In this document: positions 23,519-30,692 of the stretch, piece after piece | Layout of the letters: each line of letters begins with the position of its first letter | Position numbering within the stretch: the first letter of the stretch is position 1 | Source: DASXBJ01 sp036491755 | GTDB taxonomy: Bacteria; Chloroflexota; Dormibacteria; Dormibacterales; Dormibacteraceae | Assembly (NCBI GenBank): GCA_036491755.1 | Contig: DASXBJ010000031.1 | Coordinates: forward strand, 32,902-96,901 | DNA length: 64,000 nt | Direction of reading: 5' to 3' | Program-made: the position numbers and the translations under genes | Notes under the pieces: generated by a model | Database searches by the model: none | Told to the model about the DNA's origin: nothing | What the model saw: the letters and a program-made list of their open reading frames with translations, nothing else

Positions 23519-24295
23519 CTAGCTGCCCTTGAATTCCGCCTTGCGCTTCTCGCCGAAGGCCTTGATGCCCTCGTCGGCGTCGTGACTAACGAACACACGC
23601 CCGATCGCCACGCGCTCCATGGCAAGTCCCAGGTCCAGCGGCGCACCAAAGCCCTGTGTGACGGCAAGCTTGGACCACCCGATCGCGACGCTCGGCCCGG
23701 CCGCCAGCTTGGCCGCGTAGTCGATCGCGCCCTGGCGGCATGCCGCGGCGTCGGGGAAAAGCTGGTCGACCAGGCCAAGCTCCTTGGCCTTGTCCGGCGT
23801 CATCGTGGTGGCGTTGGCGATGAGGTCGATGCCTTTCGACAGACCGACCAGGCGTGGCAGACGCTGAGTGCCGCCGGATCCCGGAAACAGGCCCAGGTTC
23901 ACCTCGGGCAACCCGATCTGGTATGACCCTTCGGCGGCAAACCGAAGGTCGCACGCCAGGGCCAGCTCGAAGCCGCCGCCGAGGCAATGACCCGCGATCG
24001 CCGCGATGAAGATCAAAGGCGAGTTCTCCATCTTGCGGAAGGCCTCATGAGCCAGCAGCGCGAGCATGAATCGCGAGCGTGGGTTCCCCGCTGCGAAAAC
24101 CCCGACATCCGCGCCGGCAGAGAAGAACTTCTGCGAAGCGCTCGTGACTACGACGTTGCGGATCTCGCCGTCGAGCCTTGCGTCGTCGATCGCGGCGGCG
24201 AACGAGCGAAGGAAGGCGTGGTCGTAGCTGTTGGCGGGAGGCTGGTCGAGGACGATGATGCCGACGCCGCCCTGCTTCTCCAATGTGACTGGCAT
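23519..24295 (-). CDS. Enoyl-CoA hydratase
   Basis: A 258-residue crotonase with both catalytic glutamates, E110 (GHCLGGGFEL) and E131 (GLPEVNLG), so it should hydrate 2-enoyl-CoA. It is not close to the PaaF-like copy at 6.9 kb. It starts 81 bases from the divergent aldehyde dehydrogenase and is followed by the DUF3237 gene. Substrate unknown. Confidence 0.85.
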   Translation of the reverse strand: MPVTLEKQGGVGIIVLDQPPANSYDHAFLRSFAAAIDDARLDGEIRNVVVTSASQKFFSAGADVGVFAAGNPRSRFMLALLAHEAFRKMENSPLIFIAAIAGHCLGGGFELALACDLRFAAEGSYQIGLPEVNLGLFPGSGGTQRLPRLVGLSKGIDLIANATTMTPDKAKELGLVDQLFPDAAACRQGAIDYAAKLAAGPSVAIGWSKLAVTQGFGAPLDLGLAMERVAIGRVFVSHDADEGIKAFGEKRKAEFKGS

Positions 24296-24375
24296 GACGC
24301 CCTCCCCAATTCGCTCTGTTACGAACCAACTAACCTTATCGAAGTACCGAAAGAACGAAGCGACGGGGGTGCCGC

Positions 24376-25806
24376 ATGGCGACGATGATCATCGAAGGCG
24401 ACAGGACCAAGGCCGCGTCCGGCAAGACGTACGAGGTTCGCAACCCGGCCACTGGCGAAGTGGTCGACGAGGTTCCTGCAGGTGGCGCGGCCGACGTCGA
24501 CAAGGCGGCGCAGGCAGCGGCGCGGGCGTTTGTCACCTGGTCGAAGCTTCCCTCCAACCAGCGGCGCGAGATTCTGCACAAGGCCGCGAACCACATGCTG
24601 CAGAAGGTCGATGAGATCGCCGTCCTGCTGACCAAGGAGCAGGGCAAGACGCTCCTGGAATCCCGGCTCGAGGCCCGCCGCTTCGGAGAGAACATCGGAT
24701 GGTTCGCCGACCTCGCAGACAAGATCCACGGCCAGTACGTCCGGCTGCCCGATCTCACTACATACGGCCTTGTGGTGCGCAAGCCCATCGGCGTGTGCGG
24801 CGCGATCGTGCCCTGGAACTTTCCCCTGACCCTCGCCGCCAACAAGGTGGCGCCTGCCATTGCGGCCGGCAACACCGTGGTCCTGAAGCCGGCGAGCACG
24901 ACTCCGCTTTCGACTCTGGCCTGCATCGAGGCGCTGATCGAGGGCGGCCTGCCGGAAGGCGTCATCAACGTCGTGGTCGGCCAGGCCACCGGAGAGGCCA
25001 TCGTCGAGCACCCACTCATTCGCAAGATCGCACTCACAGGCTCCACGCCCACAGGCAGGCGTGTCATGGTCAAGGCCGCCGAGCAGCTGAAGAAGATCAC
25101 TCTCGAGCTGGGTGGCAGCGACCCATGCATCGTCCTCGACGACGCCGACGTCGAGGGCGCCGCACGCGCGATCTCGGTGGGCCGATTCTTCAACTGCGGA
25201 CAGCAGTGCCTGTCCACCAAGCGGCTGTACGTCCAGGAAGGCATCTACGACGCTCTGCTCGAGAAGCTCGTTGCGCGCGCTTCCAAGCTGAAGCCCGGCA
25301 ACGGCCTTGACAAGGACAGCCGCATGGGCCCGATGCACAGCGAAACCCAGCGCGCCGAGGTCGAGGCCCAGGTCAAGGACGCGGTGGACCATGGCGCCAG
25401 GGTCGTCTTCGGCGGCGGGCGGCCCAAAGGCGGCGACTACGACAAAGGCTGGTTCATCGAGCCGACGATCCTTGAGAACGTCCCCGATGGCGCAAGGATG
25501 TGGAAGGAGGAGGTCTTCGGACCTGCTCTGCCCGTGCGCAAGGTCAAGGACCTCGACGAGGCGCTCCGGCTTGCCAACGACACGCAGTTCGGCCTTGGAT
25601 CCTCGATCTGGACCGCCAACATGGCGGCGGCCCACCGCGCGGTGCTCGAGCTCGAGGCAGGCTACACCTGGGTCAACGCGCTTGTCATCGCGCATGACGA
25701 GCTGCCATTCGGCGGCACCAAGCAGTCAGGGTTTGGCAAGGAGCACGGCGTCGAGGCCTTCATGCAGTACACCGAGGAGAAGTCCGTCGTCTACGGCGGA
25801 GTCTGA
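24376..25806 (+). CDS. NAD(P)-dependent aldehyde dehydrogenase (succinate-semialdehyde dehydrogenase type)
   Basis: A 476-residue ALDH. PWNFPL (residues about 147-152), GSTPTGR NAD-binding turn, catalytic Glu in LELGGSDP and nucleophilic Cys in NCGQQC, and the C-terminal PFGGTKQSGFGKEHG are all present. The overall pattern resembles succinate-semialdehyde dehydrogenases, but substrate specificity is not certain. It is divergent from the enoyl-CoA hydratase and DUF3237 genes, with a shared 81-base promoter region. Confidence 0.88.
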   Translation: MATMIIEGDRTKAASGKTYEVRNPATGEVVDEVPAGGAADVDKAAQAAARAFVTWSKLPSNQRREILHKAANHMLQKVDEIAVLLTKEQGKTLLESRLEARRFGENIGWFADLADKIHGQYVRLPDLTTYGLVVRKPIGVCGAIVPWNFPLTLAANKVAPAIAAGNTVVLKPASTTPLSTLACIEALIEGGLPEGVINVVVGQATGEAIVEHPLIRKIALTGSTPTGRRVMVKAAEQLKKITLELGGSDPCIVLDDADVEGAARAISVGRFFNCGQQCLSTKRLYVQEGIYDALLEKLVARASKLKPGNGLDKDSRMGPMHSETQRAEVEAQVKDAVDHGARVVFGGGRPKGGDYDKGWFIEPTILENVPDGARMWKEEVFGPALPVRKVKDLDEALRLANDTQFGLGSSIWTANMAAAHRAVLELEAGYTWVNALVIAHDELPFGGTKQSGFGKEHGVEAFMQYTEEKSVVYGGV

Positions 25807-25848
25807 AAGCCGGCGATTTCGTGTAACCAGGCCGGGTACTGATTGGCC

Positions 25849-26043
25849 ATGAGAGCTGGACTTATCGTGCTCGGCGTCCTGGTCCTGCTGGGGGGCGTGG
25901 TTTTCGCCGGGCAGGGGCTGGGTTACATACCTGGCAGCTTCATGACCGGCGACATCCACTGGTTCTGGATCGGCTCGGCGATGATCGTGCTCGGCCTGGC
26001 GCTGGGGGGATTCGCGCTGCGGCGACGACCTAAAGGAGCCTAG
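25849..26043 (+). CDS. Small two-helix membrane protein
   Basis: A 64-residue protein with two hydrophobic segments (about residues 4-22 and 35-55), joined by GYIPGSFMTGDIHWFW, and a basic C-terminus (LRRRPKG). ATG 25849 is preferred to TTG 25843. It is probably an inner-membrane protein of unknown function, 42 bases after the aldehyde dehydrogenase and possibly in its transcript. Confidence 0.6.
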   Translation: MRAGLIVLGVLVLLGGVVFAGQGLGYIPGSFMTGDIHWFWIGSAMIVLGLALGGFALRRRPKGA

Positions 26044-26106
26044 GTTCCGGCGCGTTCGATTCGGCCTTCATAGGTTTGGAGCCGGTTTACGCCCCTCTCC
26101 CTTCAT

Positions 26107-26129
26107 CCCTCTCCCCTTAGGGGAGAGGG
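26107..26129. terminator. Bidirectional terminator-like hairpin
   Basis: CCCTCTCCCC-tta-GGGGAGAGGG is a perfect 10-bp stem with a 3-base loop in the gap between two convergent genes. Pyrimidine-rich runs precede and follow it. A similar strong stem lies after polA. Confidence 0.6.
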
Positions 26130-26150
26130 AGGGTGCCCTTCTCGCACGCT

Positions 26151-26546
26151 TTACGCCGTGCGGCCGTTGAGCCTATCCCATTGAGACTGGCATTCGACGC
26201 AGCGCGTGGCGGCCGGCTGATACTCGAGCCTGGCCTCGGGGATGTGGCGGCCGCAACCCTCGCAGATGCCGTACGCGCCCTCCCGCAGCCGCTCGAGCGC
26301 GCGCTCGACCTGCTCGCGGTTCTGGTCGAGAAGGTGCACCAGGAGGTCCGAGGTCTCGCGGTCCGACAGGGCCTGCGCCAGGTCGGCCTCCTCGGGAATC
26401 CCCGTGATCACGCCGCCGACCATGTCGTTCAACGGTCGATGCAGCCCGGCCTCCTCGCCGCACTGCGCGGCCAGCAGCTCGAGCTGACGCCTGTCCGCCT
26501 CAAGCCTCTCCTCCGGCGCCTCGTCGGGTCTCTTCCTGGTTGCCAT
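26151..26546 (-). CDS. TraR/DksA-type zinc-finger protein
   Basis: A 131-residue protein with an N-terminal coiled coil (residues about 10-85, rich in Glu/Leu/Ala) and a C-terminal C4 zinc finger CEGCGRHIPEARL ... CVEC, as in DksA/TraR family members, which bind RNA polymerase. The acidic tip of the coiled coil is present (LSDRETSDLL). It probably modulates transcription initiation. Convergent with the small membrane protein. Confidence 0.85.
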   Translation of the reverse strand: MATRKRPDEAPEERLEADRRQLELLAAQCGEEAGLHRPLNDMVGGVITGIPEEADLAQALSDRETSDLLVHLLDQNREQVERALERLREGAYGICEGCGRHIPEARLEYQPAATRCVECQSQWDRLNGRTA

Positions 26547-26652
26547 GGTGATCCCCCCTCCAAACTGACTACCGGCTCAGGCTACGTTTGGATTCGACAG
26601 TCACAACGCATGCGATGGGCCGCGTACCCGGTCGCGCACAATTAATCGCCTG

Positions 26653-27246
26653 ATGCCGCTAACGAACCCCCCGAAACTTCTCGCCGCCGCCGCGCTGGCG
26701 ATCGCCCTCGCCGGTTGCCAACCGGGCGGCAACCCTCACCCGGTGCCGAGCGTAGCGCAAGTCGGAAGCGATCTCAAGTGCGCGGCTGGAGACCACGGTT
26801 ACGAGGACCCGCAGGCGGGCTGGGGCTTCTGCTATCCCGCCACCTGGAGGTACCAGCTCAAGTCGCAGGGCAGCCAGAGTCCGGCGCCGGCGGAGCTTGA
26901 CATCACCTTTGACATCACCGACATCCCGTGCAGCGTCCCGACGCCGGGCATCGCTCCCCAATGCTCGCCGGGCGCCGGCCTCTTCGCGTTCATGATCGTC
27001 TCGACCTTCGATCGTGGCGGTGCGGCCAACCTGGCGGCCTGGGAATCCGCCAACCTGAATCCGGTCCCTGTCAGCCGGCCCATCCAGTGGGGCGACGCGC
27101 AGGAAGCGGTCGAGCTGGCCGACGGGCGGCGCATCGCGCTGACGGCCCACCACGTCGTCATCCTCGATCTGCACTCAGGGTTCGGCCACCTGGACCTCGA
27201 GACGCCGATGTCAGCTCGCCTGCCGACCTGGAAGTTCGTCTTCTAA
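26653..27246 (+). CDS. Putative lipoprotein
   Basis: A 197-residue protein with a signal peptide ending in the lipobox LAGC (Cys about residue 22), so it should be lipidated and surface-exposed. The mature part contains several cysteines (KCAAGDHG, WGFCYPATWRY, IPCSVP, APQCSPG) that may form disulfides. No known domain is recognised. It follows a CACAATTAAT promoter-like box. Function unknown. Confidence 0.7.
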   Translation: MPLTNPPKLLAAAALAIALAGCQPGGNPHPVPSVAQVGSDLKCAAGDHGYEDPQAGWGFCYPATWRYQLKSQGSQSPAPAELDITFDITDIPCSVPTPGIAPQCSPGAGLFAFMIVSTFDRGGAANLAAWESANLNPVPVSRPIQWGDAQEAVELADGRRIALTAHHVVILDLHSGFGHLDLETPMSARLPTWKFVF

Positions 27247-27273
27247 GGCACGCCGCTTGTGCGCCGGGTGCGG

Positions 27274-27615
27274 CTAGCTGGGTCGCCTGAACAGGGACTG
27301 CATCTTGATCGCCAGACCCATGTCGCCTTTGATCTTGAGCTTCCCCTGCATGAAGGCAGCCGTGCCGTCCAGCTGACCGGTCATGATCTTCACCCAGTCG
27401 GCAGAGTCAGCCAGCAGAGTGAGGTTGGCGGGCTCCGGCGGCTCGCCCTTGCCGGACTCCGCCTTGCCGTCGTGGATCTTCACCCACCATTTGCCGGCCT
27501 GCTCGCCGCTGAGGTCAAAACCGATGGTGGCCTTCGTGCTGCCGGCCTTCTCGGGCACCAGGAACTCGGGCATGTGCTCGACGATCTGATCGGGTGTGAA
27601 CTGGACTTCAGACAT
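27274..27615 (-). CDS. SCP2 sterol-binding-domain protein
   Basis: A 113-residue SCP-2-like domain. The pattern TKATIGFDLSGEQAGKW ... LTLLADSADWVKIMTGQLDGTAAFMQGKLKIKGD is typical (GEQAGKWWVKI, MTGQLDGTAAFMQGKLKIKG) and predicts a small lipid- or acyl-CoA-binding protein. It stands alone, convergent with the lipoprotein gene. Its ligand cannot be stated. Confidence 0.82.
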   Translation of the reverse strand: MSEVQFTPDQIVEHMPEFLVPEKAGSTKATIGFDLSGEQAGKWWVKIHDGKAESGKGEPPEPANLTLLADSADWVKIMTGQLDGTAAFMQGKLKIKGDMGLAIKMQSLFRRPS

Positions 27616-27692
27616 CTGGTTACTCCTGGCAATCGGACCGCAGGCCTACGATCCATCTTAGCCAGACCTCCGGGTCGGCGAGAATTCCCCGG

Positions 27693-28670
27693 ATGGCCAT
27701 CGAGCTCGCGCTGACTGAGGTCGCGACCGATGTCTTCGAGCTGCGCCTGCCGATTCCATTCGAGGACGGGCTGGTCAACGTTTTTCTGTTCGCCGACGGC
27801 AAGGAAGCCGACCTGCTCGACTGCGGGATGAACTCCGCGGAGTCGCTGGAGGCAATCCATTCCGCTGTTGCCCGCATCGGCGCCGGCAGGATCCGGAGGT
27901 TGGTCGTGACCCACATCCACCCGGACCATTACGGGGCGGCCGGGGCGCTGGCCGGCGAGGGCATGGCGGACCTGTACATCCACCGCCTCGAGGTCCCCCT
28001 CGTGCATCCGCGCTATGTCGAGCTCGACCACCTCGTCAGCGAAGTCCGCACGTATCTGCTGGTCAATGGCGTGCCGGAGGACGATGCGGAAATCCTGAGC
28101 AACTCGCAGCGCGCGCTGAGCCAGGTGGTCAAGACCGCCGATCCGTCGGTGCAGCTCGACGGCGCGGAGACCATCGTGATGGGCACGCGGCGCCTTCGTG
28201 TCGAATGGACACCGGGCCACTCGCCGGGGCACATCTGCCTGTACGACGCGCGGGAGGGCCTGCTGTTTGCCGGCGATCAGCTCCTGCCGGACCTCTCCCC
28301 GAACATCGGCCTCCATCCGCAGAGCACGCCTGACCCGCTGCATGAGTATCTCGACGGCCTCCGCAGGCTGGCCGCCTTCCGACCCCGGCTGGTGCTGCCT
28401 GCCCACGGCCGGCCGTTCACTGATGCCGCCGGCCGTGTCGACGAGTTGATCGCTCACCATGTCCGGCGCCTGGACCAGATCGTCGAGATCGTCGGCAGGC
28501 GGGGCCGCTCGGCGTGGGAGGTGGCGCTCGAGCTCTGGGGTGTTCGCGACCAGCTCTATGAGAAGCGGCTGGCGCTCCAGGAGGGTTTGGCGCACCTGCA
28601 GGCGCTGGCTGTCGAGTCGCGGCTCGAGAAAACGGTCACACCCGCTGCCGTCCGCTGGCGGAAACCTTGA
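27693..28670 (+). CDS. Metallo-beta-lactamase-fold hydrolase with C-terminal winged helix
   Basis: A 325-residue MBL-fold protein. The zinc site HIHPDHYG (H-x-H-x-D-H) is intact and GHSPGH, AGDQLLP and PAHGRPF supply the other ligands. After residue about 245 an extension follows the MBL core, as in LACTB2/BLACT-type enzymes. It could be a thioesterase, glyoxalase-like or RNA-processing hydrolase; the family does not fix the substrate. Its end overlaps the convergent DegV gene by 35 bases. Confidence 0.85.
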   Translation: MAIELALTEVATDVFELRLPIPFEDGLVNVFLFADGKEADLLDCGMNSAESLEAIHSAVARIGAGRIRRLVVTHIHPDHYGAAGALAGEGMADLYIHRLEVPLVHPRYVELDHLVSEVRTYLLVNGVPEDDAEILSNSQRALSQVVKTADPSVQLDGAETIVMGTRRLRVEWTPGHSPGHICLYDAREGLLFAGDQLLPDLSPNIGLHPQSTPDPLHEYLDGLRRLAAFRPRLVLPAHGRPFTDAAGRVDELIAHHVRRLDQIVEIVGRRGRSAWEVALELWGVRDQLYEKRLALQEGLAHLQALAVESRLEKTVTPAAVRWRKP

Positions 28671-29529
28671 TGCCAAGGGGCAGCAGCTCGGCCGGATAGC
28701 AGCCCACTCCGACCACCCCGGGACCGGCGTGCGCGCCGACGACGGGTCCGAGGTCATGAACGAGCAGCGTCTCCGCGATCGATTCCAGCTCGCGCGCGAC
28801 GCGTTCCGCATCGGATGCCGCGTCTGCATGGCCGACGATGACGCAGATTCCCTCGCCGCGGTCCACGGCCTTGCTCAGCGCCACGATCCGGTTGAGCGCG
28901 CGGTCCAAGGTGCGTACGCGCTCGAGCGGCGTGACCAGCCCATCGCGGATGCAAAGCACGGGCTTCACCTGGAGGACCGATCCCATCAACGCCCCGGCCC
29001 GCCCGATGCGCCCGCCGCGCCGCAGGAACTCGAGCGTCGCCACGGAGAAGTACGTCTCCACGCTGTCTCGCATCCCGACGATCCGGGACTCGATCGACGC
29101 TCCGTCAAGGCCCTCGGCCGCGAGCGCTGAGGCCGCGAGCGTCAGCAGCCCGAGCGACATCGAAACGACGTGAGAGTCGATGACGCGGACGCGCTTGGGG
29201 TCGACGATGTCGGCGGCCTGTCGTGCTGATGCGTACGTTCCGCTCAACCTCTCGGAGATGTGGATCGACACGATTTCCGAGTGGTCTGCGAGGAGTCGCT
29301 CGAAGGTTGTGGCGAACTGGCCGGGCGACGGTTGGGATGTGGTCGGGTGCGCCGTGGTCGCGGGGAGCCGCCGGTAGAACTCGGCGGGCGTGATGTCGAC
29401 GCCATCCAGCAGAGATCGGCCGTCGAAGTGAAGGGTCAGCGGCACGAGCGCTATCGAGTGTTTCGCCGCCAGGTCCGCCGGCAGGTCGCTGGTCGAATCG
29501 GAGACGACCGCCACTCGCGCCGCGTTCAA
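28636..29529 (-). CDS. DegV-family fatty-acid-binding protein
   Basis: A 297-residue DegV protein: VVSDSTSDLP at the N-terminus, TSQPSPGQF and FLRRGGRIGRAGALMGSVLQVKPVL are characteristic. In Gram-positive bacteria such proteins (FakB) present fatty acids to a kinase, but no fakA is in this window. The start codon is TTG at 29529, and the TTGA overlaps the MgtC-like gene stop, so it is translated in coupling with it. Confidence 0.85.
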   Translation of the reverse strand: MNAARVAVVSDSTSDLPADLAAKHSIALVPLTLHFDGRSLLDGVDITPAEFYRRLPATTAHPTTSQPSPGQFATTFERLLADHSEIVSIHISERLSGTYASARQAADIVDPKRVRVIDSHVVSMSLGLLTLAASALAAEGLDGASIESRIVGMRDSVETYFSVATLEFLRRGGRIGRAGALMGSVLQVKPVLCIRDGLVTPLERVRTLDRALNRIVALSKAVDRGEGICVIVGHADAASDAERVARELESIAETLLVHDLGPVVGAHAGPGVVGVGCYPAELLPLGIKVSASGRQRV

Positions 29530-29957
29530 TACGGCGCCTCGGTCGGTCGATCCTGGGGCGGCGGATCATCGGCCCGGCGGTACTTTCGGTGGCGCACAAA
29601 TCGATTCTCGATTGGCCTGATCGCGATCAGCATCACGATGACGATGATCGTGGTGAAGATGGCCACCGCGTAGTAGCCGAAGCCAACCGCCATGCCGACC
29701 GACGCGGTGACCCATATCGACGCCGCGGTGGTCAGACCGCGGACGTCGATGCCCTGCCGCAGGATCGCGCCTGCGCCCAGGAATCCCACACCAGTCACGA
29801 TCTGGGCGGCGATCCTCGTCGGGTCGGCACGAGTGCCAAATGCAGGCTCGAGTCCGAGCGCGGTGAACATGCAGGACCCGGCGGCAATGAGCGCCATGGT
29901 CTTCATTCCCGCGGGGTGCCCCCTGAGCTCTCGCTCCGTACCGAGGGCGAGACCCAT
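29526..29957 (-). CDS. MgtC/SapB-family membrane protein
   Basis: A 143-residue protein with several transmembrane helices. GTERELRGHPAGMKTMALIAAG and TGVGFLGAGAILR are the family signature. The first ATG gives a protein without a complete first helix: the codons directly upstream encode DYDIYLRILVALL, which is needed for TM1 as in other MgtC proteins. No ATG, GTG or TTG is found in frame between that segment and the upstream stop region, so translation may begin at CTG (30011) or elsewhere. Role unclear, possibly Mg or stress related. Confidence 0.78.
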   Translation of the reverse strand: MGLALGTERELRGHPAGMKTMALIAAGSCMFTALGLEPAFGTRADPTRIAAQIVTGVGFLGAGAILRQGIDVRGLTTAASIWVTASVGMAVGFGYYAVAIFTTIIVIVMLIAIRPIENRFVRHRKYRRADDPPPQDRPTEAPY

Positions 29958-30015
29958 CAGCAGGGCGACGAGGATCCGGAGGTAGATGTCGTAGTCGCCG
30001 CTTAGAGGCAGGTCC

Positions 30016-30612
30016 TCAGCCCCGGCCCGGCCGACCTCCGGGCTTGTCCTGCGCGCCGGGCTCGTCCTTCGTGCCGGGCTCGTCGGGAAGCTCCGGGAGG
30101 TCCAGGCTGTTCACAAAGTCGCGGAAAACCGCGAGCCGCTCATCATCCACCACCGTCTCCGAGTGCTCCTTCTCATCGGACGCCTCATCCGGATCGGGAA
30201 TGATCCCCGCGGACTCCATGACCTCGGAAGCGACAAAGATCGGGCACTCGACACGCACCGCGAGGGCGATGGCGTCCGACGGCCGCGCATCGAAGTCGAG
30301 GTCGCGGCCGTCCTGCTTGACGTAAAGGCGCGCGTAGAAGACCTGGTCGGCGAGGCGCGTGACGACGATCCGCCTGACGCTGATCCCCAGGTCGCCAAAC
30401 GCGGTCGCCATCAGGTCGTGCGTGAGAGGGCGGCCGAGCGGGTTGCCCGAGATCTTGCTGGCGATCGCCTGGGCCTCGAAGGAGCCGATCCATATGGGCA
30501 GATAGCGGTCGGCTTCCTTCTCTTTGAGGATGACCAGGTGCTGAGCAGTCGGCATGTGGATCCGAATGCTGTCCACTGACACCTCGATGAGGTTTTTCAT
30601 CCTCGGGTCCAT
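30016..30612 (-). CDS. Bifunctional nuclease (DUF151) protein
   Basis: A 198-residue protein; residues 4-135 are the DUF151 domain (SVDSIRIHMPTAQHLVILKEKE, LPIWIGSFEAQAIA, RPSDAIALAVR). The last 60 residues are acidic and Pro-rich (PDEPGTKDEPG). Members have reported non-specific nuclease activity. Two ATGs are possible (30612 or 30600); GGAGGGTAAT favours the first. It precedes the MgtC and DegV genes on the same strand. Confidence 0.82.
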   Translation of the reverse strand: MDPRMKNLIEVSVDSIRIHMPTAQHLVILKEKEADRYLPIWIGSFEAQAIASKISGNPLGRPLTHDLMATAFGDLGISVRRIVVTRLADQVFYARLYVKQDGRDLDFDARPSDAIALAVRVECPIFVASEVMESAGIIPDPDEASDEKEHSETVVDDERLAVFRDFVNSLDLPELPDEPGTKDEPGAQDKPGGRPGRG

Positions 30613-30683
30613 ATTACCCTCCGGACCTTGGAGTTCCTGGGAATTGAACTCGGGCCTGCTCCGAGCCCTCGCACGGGCGAACG

Positions 30684-30689
30684 TAGACT
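30684..30689 (+). promoter_or_regulatory. polA -10 box (TAGACT)
   Basis: TAGACT ends 7 nt before the second of two tandem GTG codons (30696), so transcription would begin at or beside the start codon. The same hexamer sits before the MacB-like, both DUF4190 and whiA genes. Confidence 0.45.
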
Positions 30690-30692
30690 TCT

